Assembly: GCA_030680415.1 (NCBI GenBank)
Contig: JAUXVE010000103.1
Span: forward strand, 23,003-87,002
DNA length: 64,000 bases
DNA from: Rubrivivax sp.
GTDB taxonomy: Bacteria; Pseudomonadota; Gammaproteobacteria; Burkholderiales; Burkholderiaceae_C
Reading direction: 5' to 3'
The position numbers were made by a program, and so were the translations under genes. Below are positions 56,739 through 64,000 of this stretch, one piece after another. The notes under the pieces are model-generated. The model searched no databases. It saw only the letters and a list, made by a program, of their open reading frames with translations, and was not told the DNA's origin. Position 1 is the stretch's first letter. Every line of letters starts with the position of its first letter.

Positions 56739-57794
56739 TCAGGTGCTTTTTTCTTTCCTCTCGACGGCCTGTGACGGATTTGTGCCATGAATGGCCAACT
56801 CCCCATCACGCAGACCGCCCAATCGCTCCGCATAGGGCGCCAGATGATCCGCGGCAAGGTGCGCGTACCGCCGCACCATCTCCGCACTCGCCCAGCCCCC
56901 CATCTCCTGCAAGACGAACAAGGGCGTACCGCCCTGCACGTGCCAGCTGGCCCAGGTGTGCCGAAGGTCGTGCCACCGAAAATCTTCGATGCCCGAGCGC
57001 TCCAGCGCCGAATACCAGGCCTTCGTACTGACCTGCGTGATCCGGCTACCTTGGTAGCTGAACACATGCGTGACGTGTTTCCCCAACTGCTTGGCGATCA
57101 CTGCGACCGCTTCCGCATTGAGCGGAACCGGTATCGCCTTTCGCGCCTTCGCCTGGTCTGGATGAATCCACGCCAGCCGCCTGTCCAAGTTCACTTGCGA
57201 CCACATCAACCCGGTGACGTTCGCAGCCCTCAACCCGGTCGAGAGCGAGAACGTCGCCATGTCCGCCAAGTGCTCCGGCAACTCGGCCAGCAATCGCTGG
57301 GCTTCCTGCCGCATCAGGTACCGGATGCGCCGTTTGGGCTCCCGCAGCATGCGAACTGCAGGGGCCTTGTCCAGCCATTCCCAGTCCCTGACGCACTTGC
57401 GCAGGATGGACCTCACCAATGCCAGCACGCGGTTGACCGTCGCGTTACTGCACCCTCCCGCAAGCTTGGCGTCCGTGATCTTGTCGATCAAGGCGCGGTT
57501 GATGGCATCGAGTTCTTTGCCGCCGAGGTGCGTGTCCAGCCACCTCAACTTGGCCTTGTCCTCTTTGGCGGTCGCCTTGTGCGACTGCTCCTTCAGCCAT
57601 TTCACCGCCGCCTCGTTCCAGGTCCGCCGCGGCTTCTCGCCAAGTTTGACGATCCGCCACAGTTCGGACTTGACCCGATCATGAAACTCCTGCGCTAGGG
57701 TTTTGTTGGCAGTCCCAGCAGTTCGGCGTACTCGTTCCCCGTTGGGAGCAATGACGTCGATCCACCAGACACCGCCGCGTTTGCGTAGTGACAT
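56739..57794 (-). CDS. second tyrosine-type site-specific integrase
   Basis: MSLRKRGGVWWIDVIAPNGERVRRTAGT...FSLSTGLRAANVTGLMWSQVNLDRRLAWI...FRWHDLRHTWASWHVQGGTPLFVLQEMGGWASAEMVRRYAHLAADHL. Confidence 0.95.
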   Translation of the reverse strand: MSLRKRGGVWWIDVIAPNGERVRRTAGTANKTLAQEFHDRVKSELWRIVKLGEKPRRTWNEAAVKWLKEQSHKATAKEDKAKLRWLDTHLGGKELDAINRALIDKITDAKLAGGCSNATVNRVLALVRSILRKCVRDWEWLDKAPAVRMLREPKRRIRYLMRQEAQRLLAELPEHLADMATFSLSTGLRAANVTGLMWSQVNLDRRLAWIHPDQAKARKAIPVPLNAEAVAVIAKQLGKHVTHVFSYQGSRITQVSTKAWYSALERSGIEDFRWHDLRHTWASWHVQGGTPLFVLQEMGGWASAEMVRRYAHLAADHLAPYAERLGGLRDGELAIHGTNPSQAVERKEKST

Positions 57795-58078
57795 TCCGAT
57801 TCCTTTCTCAGTGTCACTTGCAACGCTTGCCGGGGTACAGGATAGCGCGAGCGGATGTGCTCCGCCAGGTCGTCCTCGAGGAACACCCAGGCACGCCCGA
57901 CCTTCGCGCCGGGGATCTTTCCGGCCTTGGCGCGCGAGCGCAATTCCTGCGGATGGCAGCGCAGGAACGCAGCGGCTTCCTTGAGATCGAGAGTCTTCAC
58001 GGCAGCATCCCCCACTGGCTGTATGAGCGCAGCGTTCGCGATGGGGAATCGCACCATGCAGACGTCCCACAGCGACAC
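57695..58078 (-). CDS. helix-turn-helix/excisionase-like protein
   Basis: VKTLDLKEAAAFLRCHPQELRSRAKAGKIPGAKVGRAWVFLEDDLAEHIRSRY (MerR/Xis-like HTH). Confidence 0.75.
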   Translation of the reverse strand: MSLWDVCMVRFPIANAALIQPVGDAAVKTLDLKEAAAFLRCHPQELRSRAKAGKIPGAKVGRAWVFLEDDLAEHIRSRYPVPRQALQVTLRKESECHYANAAVSGGSTSLLPTGNEYAELLGLPTKP

Positions 58079-58356
58079 GGATCAAGGATGCTGTGAGGGC
58101 CGGTTAATCAGAACTCGCCCCAGCGCAACGTGGCGCAGGCTACCCAAGCCACAGCGCAAGTTGATGCCAGGCGACAAGGTGTCTGGTATGTGCATCGATG
58201 TACGCGGAACGAGGCTCACGCCTGAGTACGCCAGAGTTGGTTGGTTGTCGCCGCACGGACTGTGACGATACCGATGCCGCGCGCGCCAAGAGATCGGACC
58301 AGGCCGGGCTGTCAACAGCCGGCTTCGCGGCGATCACCCACACACCCAAGGCTGCA

Positions 58357-58782
58357 ATGAACGAACAAGGCATCAGTGAAATCTGCTTCGAAGAGGCATG
58401 CACCATCCACCCCGACCAGACCGCGAAGAGCCTGTTTTCCAGGCTGGCGCACGGCTGCGCGTACGCAGATCAACTGCTGGATGGGCTGGCAACGGGCTAC
58501 CTCGTTGCGCTAGTCGAGTCGGTCTGCATCCGCGAGATGCTTCGTCACATGGACACGACCACCGAGATCATCGTAGGCCGCGCCATCAACATCCAGCATT
58601 GCGCACCTGTGGCACCGGGCAAACGGGTTTGGCTGCGTGGCTGGACGAGCCGACTCGGCGAGCGCAGCACCACATTCACAGTGCAGGTCTTCGACGACCA
58701 CGAAGCGATTTGCGATGGCAGCGTGACGCTGATGGCGACATCGCGCACGGCCCTTGAAGCTCGCCTGGCACGCAAAGCCTGA
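58357..58782 (+). CDS. hotdog-fold acyl-CoA thioesterase-like protein
   Basis: FSRLAHGCAYADQLLDGLATGYLVALVESVCIREMLRHMDTTTEIIVGRAINIQHCAPVAPGKRVWLRGWTSRLGERSTTFTVQVFDDHEAICDGSVTLM. Confidence 0.7.
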   Translation: MNEQGISEICFEEACTIHPDQTAKSLFSRLAHGCAYADQLLDGLATGYLVALVESVCIREMLRHMDTTTEIIVGRAINIQHCAPVAPGKRVWLRGWTSRLGERSTTFTVQVFDDHEAICDGSVTLMATSRTALEARLARKA

Positions 58783-58816
58783 ACCATCAACGTGGTGCCC
58801 ACGCACGTACCCGCCC

Positions 58817-59044
58817 CTACGTTGTCGGTGCATTGCGCAGGGCCTTGAATGCCCTGTCTCTCTCCATGAAAGCCGCCAGCATGTGCGGGATCAGCGTCGG
58901 CGCGTCGACCGGCTCGCTCCAAACCTGCGCATGCAAGTCGGCGTAGCGATCGAGCATCGTCTTGAGTTCGATCGACAAGGTGACGGTGAGCTTCACCGTC
59001 TCGGTCCGGGGCAACGGCCCCAGGCGCAGTTTGGGCGCGCTCAT
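58817..59044 (-). CDS. DUF2274-type protein of conjugative trb cluster
   Basis: MSAPKLRLGPLPRTETVKLTVTLSIELKTMLDRYADLHAQVWSEPVDAPTLIPHMLAAFMERDRAF. Confidence 0.75.
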   Translation of the reverse strand: MSAPKLRLGPLPRTETVKLTVTLSIELKTMLDRYADLHAQVWSEPVDAPTLIPHMLAAFMERDRAFKALRNAPTT

Positions 59045-60288
59045 TGCGACGATCCTCGCTGGAAGAACAGCGGCTGATACGGCCGCAGGATCAAATCCTT
59101 GTTCACCATCACCCGCATCGGGAACCCCGGCCGGATGGTCAGCGTCGGCTGGATGCTCATGTTGCGCTTGGTGATCTCCTGACCGACCTGGTTCACCGTG
59201 TCCTGTGCGCTCTGTCGAACGGCGACAGTGACTCCGCCGCTGCTGCCGTTGCTGTTGGGCGCGGCGAGCTCGGCACCGACCCCGAGCAGCGTGGACAGCG
59301 CCGCGCCGGCGAGGATGCGATCCCAATGCCAATCGACGCCATCCTCGAGCCCGGCATAGCCGGCCGGGTCGATGCCGGGTAGCCGGTCGAGCGCGATCGA
59401 CGACGTGTCCGGCAGGATCAGCCGCGTCCACACCAGCAGCACGCGCCGCTGTCCGAAGGCCACCTGGCTGTCGTAGCGTCCGATCAAACGCGAGCCCTGC
59501 GGAATCAGCAGGAAGCGACCCGTGGCCGTGTCGTAGACCGCCTCGCTCACGTTGGCGATCACCTGTCCCGGAAGGTCGGAGTTGATTCCCGTCACCAGCG
59601 CTGCCGGAATGATCGTGCCCGCCATCACCTGATAGGGTGAAGCCGGCAGTTGGAGGCCGGCAAGATTGCGCGTGGCCGTGTCGCCCGCATTCGCCACGAG
59701 TGCCTGCTTCTGCTCCTGCCGGTTCTGCACGGCCGTCTGATCGGCGGGCTGTGCCGACGCAACCGCACGGGCCATCGGATTGAACGGCTGGTTGCCCGAC
59801 ACCGGCTCGGGCATGGCCCCGCCCGCAGAGACTGCTGGCGCGGCCTTCGCAGCGCTGCTGCTCCTGAAGAACACCCCCGACCTCGCCGCCTCATCGGCAT
59901 CGCGGACGCGGGCCAGCCGATCCGTCTGCGCCGGACTGTCGTACGCGCCGGTGCCGGTGTTGGCGTCGCGTTGCGAACGCACGATGGCCGGCCCCAGATC
60001 GCCAGGCAACGGTTCGCCGAGTACGGGCACGGCCGGCTTCGTCACGGCCGGCATCTTGGAATAGTCCTTCGGCAACTGGTCCAGGCTCTCGGCCCGCGAC
60101 ACCCGATCCACGTTGAATAGCTCGGTACCGGCGTTGCGCTCGCGCTTGTGCGATTGCAGCGACCACAGCGTGGCCCCGAGAACACTGGCGCCCAGGGCCC
60201 CTGCGAGAGCAGCCAGCATGCGCCGGTTCAGCCGCGTGACCGGGCGTGGAGGCGCGCGCAAGACCAAGGTGTCTGGATCCAATGGCAC
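59041..60288 (-). CDS. trbI: conjugal transfer protein TrbI/VirB10-family, N-terminus probably truncated at the mobile-element junction
   Basis: RPVTRLNRRMLAALAGALGASVLGATLWSL...YQVMAGTIIPAALVTGINSDLPGQVIANVSEAVYDTATGRFLLIPQGSRLIGRYDSQVAFGQRRVLLVWTRLILPD. Confidence 0.9.
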   Translation of the reverse strand: MPLDPDTLVLRAPPRPVTRLNRRMLAALAGALGASVLGATLWSLQSHKRERNAGTELFNVDRVSRAESLDQLPKDYSKMPAVTKPAVPVLGEPLPGDLGPAIVRSQRDANTGTGAYDSPAQTDRLARVRDADEAARSGVFFRSSSAAKAAPAVSAGGAMPEPVSGNQPFNPMARAVASAQPADQTAVQNRQEQKQALVANAGDTATRNLAGLQLPASPYQVMAGTIIPAALVTGINSDLPGQVIANVSEAVYDTATGRFLLIPQGSRLIGRYDSQVAFGQRRVLLVWTRLILPDTSSIALDRLPGIDPAGYAGLEDGVDWHWDRILAGAALSTLLGVGAELAAPNSNGSSGGVTVAVRQSAQDTVNQVGQEITKRNMSIQPTLTIRPGFPMRVMVNKDLILRPYQPLFFQRGSSQ

Positions 60289-60469
60289 TTCCTTAAGGAA
60301 AATTCCTTTCCAATCAATGTGATAGCGTGGAATTGAGGTCGACCAGCGATGTCCCCGTGGCAGATCTGGATGATTTCTGCAGGCTTTTCTGATAGTGCCG
60401 GCGGGCGATGCTGGTCATTGGCACCCAGGGGGCTTGCGTTCCAAATCCAACTCGATTACTCTGCGATGC

Positions 60470-61351
60470 ATGCAGAGCCTGGTGATCTACCGACACCGCG
60501 TCATCACCGAAGACGACCTCGTCTTCATCCGCAAGCTCATTGCTGAGCATCCGGGCTCGAGTCGAAGGGATCTATCGAAGAGGCTGTGTCAGGCCTGGAA
60601 TTGGGTGCAGGCCAACGGCGCGTTGCGCGATATGGTCTGCCGCGGGTTGATGCTGATGCTCCACCGCGGAGGCCTGATCGAACTGCCGCCGGTGCGCCGG
60701 GTGCCACGCAATCCGATGGTCGATCGCAACCAACCGTTGCTCGTGAGCGTGGACGAGGCGCCGCTGCAGATGGCATTGGGCGAGCTCGGTCGGCTGGAGC
60801 TGCGGCAAGTGCGGCGCACGTCCGAGGAGGCCCTGTTCAACAGTCTGCTCAGGCACCACCACTACCTGGGCTACACGCAGCCTGTGGGTGAACATCTGAA
60901 GTACCTTGTATTCGCCAGGGGACGACCGATCGCCTGCGTGGCGTGGTCGTCAGCGCCGCGTCATCTGGGCAGCCGCGACCGGTTCATCGGCTGGGACAAG
61001 AAGACGCGGCTGAAGAACATCCGACTGCTGGCCTACAACACGCGGTTTCTGATCCTGCCGTGGGTCAAGGTGCCACATCTGGCGTCGCACATTCTGGGGC
61101 GCATGGCGCGCACGCTCTCGGCCGATTGGCAACGCGTGTACGCGCATCCGATTTACTTCGTCGAGACGTTCATCGATCCGCAGCGCTTTGCCGGCACCTG
61201 CTACCGGGCCGCTAACTGGACGGTGTTGGGGGAGACGACGGGGCGCGGCAAGGATGACCTGGCACACAAGGCCAATCGCTCGATCAAGGAGGTGCTGGGC
61301 TATCCGCTGGTCAAGGACTTCCGCAAGCGACTCTCGCAACTGGCTGCCTGA
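60470..61351 (+). CDS. DUF4338 (Druantin DruA-like) protein
   Basis: LFNSLLRHHHYLGYTQPVGEHLKYLVFARGRPIACVAWSSAPRHLGSRDRFIGWD...ETFIDPQRFAGTCYRAANWTVLGETTGRGKDDLAHKANRSIKEVLGYPLVKDFRKRL. Confidence 0.85.
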   Translation: MQSLVIYRHRVITEDDLVFIRKLIAEHPGSSRRDLSKRLCQAWNWVQANGALRDMVCRGLMLMLHRGGLIELPPVRRVPRNPMVDRNQPLLVSVDEAPLQMALGELGRLELRQVRRTSEEALFNSLLRHHHYLGYTQPVGEHLKYLVFARGRPIACVAWSSAPRHLGSRDRFIGWDKKTRLKNIRLLAYNTRFLILPWVKVPHLASHILGRMARTLSADWQRVYAHPIYFVETFIDPQRFAGTCYRAANWTVLGETTGRGKDDLAHKANRSIKEVLGYPLVKDFRKRLSQLAA

Positions 61352-61450
61352 AGCGTGCTGCCCCGGTCATTGCCCACAGCCACTCCAAGCAGACTGACTT
61401 CGATCCCTGCAGCCGACCTGGTTGTGCAACCCAAAGGAGGATTGACCTCA

Positions 61451-62847
61451 ATGAAGAATAGCAAGCTCATGCGGTTGGGTCAGCAGGTGAAGCAGTTTGC
61501 AGCGCAATTCTTGCAGTCGGGAAGGGAACTGCTTGGCGCGATCATTCCGCTGACCGAGTTGGAGCAATGGGTTAGAGAGGAAGCGCCAAAACATCGAAAT
61601 AGCGAATACGCACCCCTGCGAACCTTGATGTTATTCATCGAGCAAGTCTTGGGTGCGGATCACAGCTGCCAGGACGCGGTGGCCCGTGGCGCGAGCCATA
61701 AGCGTGGCCGCAAGTCGGCCAAGATCAACTTGAACACGGGACCCTACTGCAAGGCCCGAATGCGTTTGCCGTTGGGGCTGGTGCTGCGTCTAAGCCGGGC
61801 TGTCGCCCAGCGCTTGAGCGCACGCCAGGCCGAGCACTGGAAGTGGCGCGGCCGCGAGATCAAGCTCGTCGACGGCACGACGGTGTCGATGCCCGACACG
61901 CCGGACAACTGGAAGAGCTTTCCTTCAAGCAGGGGTCAAAAAGGGGGCTAAGCTTTCCGCGAGCACGTCTGGTGGGCGTCGTGTCGCTGTCTTGCGCCAC
62001 CGTGCTCGATTGGGCCATGGGTCCGTATGCGGGTAAGCAGACGGGTGAGGCCGCGCTGCTTTGGACTCTACTGGACAACTTCAAGCCCGGCGACGTGATG
62101 ATTGCCGATCGGCTGTACACCAGCTACTTCATGATTGCGCGGCTGAAGCAATTGGGAGTGGATGTCGTGATGCGCCAGCATCAAACTCGACACACCGATT
62201 TTCGGCGCGGCAGACGTTTGGGCACGCGAGACCACGTCGTACAGTGGGATCGTCCGGCACGGCCGGCTTGGATGGATGAGGCCACCTATGCCGGCATGCC
62301 TGCGACCCTGGACATGCGAGAGGTTCGGGCCGGTGGCTGGACACTGGTAACGAGCTTCGTCGATGCGAAGTCGGTAAGCAAAATGGATCTGGTCGATCTC
62401 TATCACAGCCGCTGGCATGTGGAGCTGGATTTCCGTTCCATCAAGGACGTCATGCAGATGGACGAACTGCGCTGCAAGACCGCGCAGATGGTGCGCAAGG
62501 AAGTCGCCGTCCATCTGCTGGCCTACAACCTGATTCGAACGGTCGCGGCCCATGCGGCTCTCCTGGCTCGTGTGCTGCCCAGACGCGTGAGCTTCAAGGC
62601 GACTCTGCAGACACTGACCAACTTCTTCCACAAGCTTCGCGAATGTCCACAGCGCAAGCTGCCTGTGCTCCACGCGACTCTATTGCAGGCAATTGCGAAA
62701 CTGCTCTTGCCCTTGCGACCGAATAGGTGTGAACCGCGGGCCGTAAAACGACGGCCAAAGCCACATCGCCTGTTGACAAAGCCGCGCCAAGTCGAGCGCG
62801 CGCGTCTCGAAAAGCGGCAACAGCGAATCTTGGCTGCGTTCGCTTAA
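61451..62847 (+). pseudogene. IS4-family DDE transposase split by a frameshift
   Basis: Part 1 ends WRGREIKLVDGTTVSMPDTPDNWKSFPSSRGQKGG* at 61951; part 2 continues in the -1 frame SFKQGSKRGLSFPRARLVGVVSLS...VMIADRLYTSYFM...LYHSRWHVELDFRSIK (YREK signature). Confidence 0.88.
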
Positions 62848-62883
62848 GGAAGCCATTGGCCGCATAGGGGTAGTCCGCGGCGG

Positions 62884-62912
62884 TTGACGGATGATCTCAT
62901 CGGCAGTATCAT
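62884..62912 (+). promoter_or_regulatory. sigma70-type promoter for hicAB
   Basis: TTGACG - 17 nt - TATCAT. Confidence 0.65.
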
Positions 62913-62918
62913 CGTTGC

Positions 62919-63146
62919 ATGAATGCTGCGGCCAAGCTCCTGGTTGCCATGCGACGAAATCCGCTCGACTGGCAGATCACTCAACTCCAGAGTGTTGCCC
63001 GACAGCATGGCATTGAGTGGCGGCACGATGGTGGGAGTCACTGCGTGTTCATACGCGCCGATGGTCGGACGTTGCCAGTCCCGGCGCATCGACCCATCAA
63101 GCCGATCTACGTCAAGAAGTTCGTCGAACTGATCGATGGAGCCTGA
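62919..63146 (+). CDS. hicA: type II toxin HicA family
   Basis: WQITQLQSVARQHGIEWRHDGGSHCVFIRADGRTLPVPAHRPIKPIYVKKFVELI (HicA GSH motif). Confidence 0.9.
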   Translation: MNAAAKLLVAMRRNPLDWQITQLQSVARQHGIEWRHDGGSHCVFIRADGRTLPVPAHRPIKPIYVKKFVELIDGA

Positions 63147-63149
63147 ACC

Positions 63150-63509
63150 ATGAGCAAGCTGTCCGACTATCCGTTCGAGATCCGTCCCTTGACCGAGGAG
63201 GAAGGCGGAGGGTTCCTGATCTCCTTCCCTGACTTCGCGGAGTGCATCTCCGATGGCGAGACTGTTGAAGAAGCGCTGGCGAGCGGCCGCGAAGCACTGA
63301 AGGCCACGATTGCCGCGCTCAAGTCCAAGAAATTGGCGGTTCCTGCGCCGAATAGCGGCGGCGTCGCCTCAGGCAAGTTTGTAGCCCGTGTGCCGAAAAC
63401 AGTACACGCACAACTGGCTACACGCGCCAAGGCAGAGGGCGTCTCGTTGAATGCGTTGGTCCTCACGTTTATCGCCCAAGGCCTCGGTCGAAAAGAGGGT
63501 CGGGCGTAA
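63150..63509 (+). CDS. hicB: HicB antitoxin with C-terminal RHH domain
   Basis: YPFEIRPLTEEEGGGFLISFPDFAECISDGETVEEALASGREALKATIAALKSKK...FVARVPKTVHAQLATRAKAEGVSLNALVLTFIAQGL. Confidence 0.92.
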   Translation: MSKLSDYPFEIRPLTEEEGGGFLISFPDFAECISDGETVEEALASGREALKATIAALKSKKLAVPAPNSGGVASGKFVARVPKTVHAQLATRAKAEGVSLNALVLTFIAQGLGRKEGRA

Positions 63510-63612
63510 GGGTCGCGAATGCGGCCTCTTAAGTCACTCCCTCCAAGTAATTGATTTGAAAGGAGATTTCCAGAGTGACTTTCGGGCGATTTGCGGGCGC
63601 GGCCGATTACTT

Positions 63613-63724
63613 CGCTAACCCTTCGCTCAAGCGGAGCGCCAACGGCATGCCGCGCTTGGCCCTCATTTCATTCTGGGCCAAGCGCGTCCTGCCGCTGTCG
63701 CCCGCTCTCCAGGAACCGATAGCG
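63613..63724 (+). other. integron attC-like palindromic recombination site
   Basis: cgctaacccttcgctcaagcggagcg...cgcgcttggccc-tcatttcattct-gggccaagcgcg...gatagcg; near-complete folding. Confidence 0.65.
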
Positions 63725-63843
63725 TAAGTTGTTGATTTTCCTAGACCTCGTCACAGGCCCGCAGGACGTGTACACCCATCGGTTCCTGACCCATGTGCGG
63801 TTTCGGCGACCGCCGAAACAAGGGGCTTAGCTCAAACGTTGAT

Positions 63844-64000
63844 ATGGCTTCTTTCTGTCAACTCAAGAGTACCGAGTTCTGCCTATCCGGCGAGCCGGAA
63901 CATGTCCATTCGATCGGGGTCTTGCCGATCGACGATGAATTTCGCGAGGCAACTGTGCTGAGCGCAAGTCATCAGAAATGTTGGCAGGGTGTGGCGCAGC
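63844..64000 (+). CDS. start of an ORF running off the window edge
   Basis: ATG 4 nt after cttagctcaaacgtt; MASFCQLKSTEFCLSGEPEHVHSIGVLPIDDEFREATVLSASHQKCWQGVAQ open to window end. Confidence 0.5.
   Translation, partial: MASFCQLKSTEFCLSGEPEHVHSIGVLPIDDEFREATVLSASHQKCWQGVAQ

Larger units (their letters stand above)
60279..62859. mobile_element. IS4-family element carrying a DUF4338 gene plus frameshifted transposase
   Basis: Candidate inverted ends ccaatggcacttccttaag (60279-60297) and cttaaggaagccattgg (62843-62859) bracket both genes. Confidence 0.65.

Noticed and set aside
60470-61351. Complete Druantin defence system
   Set aside because: Only the DruA/DUF4338-like gene is present; no partner genes or large helicase adjacent, and an IS4 transposase follows.

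Overview
64-kb GC-rich chromosomal window, most likely from a Burkholderiales betaproteobacterium (inferred from gene content and order). Positions 1 to ~46 kb are mostly core or metabolic: a formate dehydrogenase module, mobA, a FliA-like sigma factor, mrp/apbC, the pyruvate dehydrogenase genes (lpdA-aceF-aceE), a divergent PAS kinase/response-regulator pair, folD, an internally deleted prlC-like remnant, rmuC, a Mrp-type cation/H+ antiporter cluster with three NuoL/M/N-like subunits, a phasin, assimilatory sulfate reduction genes (cysI, DUF934, cysH, cysD, cysN, cobA), a ferredoxin and its reductase, and a TonB receptor behind a TPP riboswitch. From a tRNA-Asn at 46158 the window becomes accessory DNA. 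A ~10.4-kb phage-satellite-like integrative element (46187-56700) is bounded by a 47-bp direct repeat. It carries an integrase, an AlpA-like regulator, a DUF3987-type primase/helicase, a prohead-protease-like protein and an iteron/inverted-repeat locus. Next to it is a second island with its own integrase, a trbI remnant, a DUF4338 (DruA-like) + IS4-family transposase unit with candidate inverted repeats, and a hicAB module followed by an attC-like structure and the start of another ORF. All calls come from reading the sequence and supplied translations; no database search was run.
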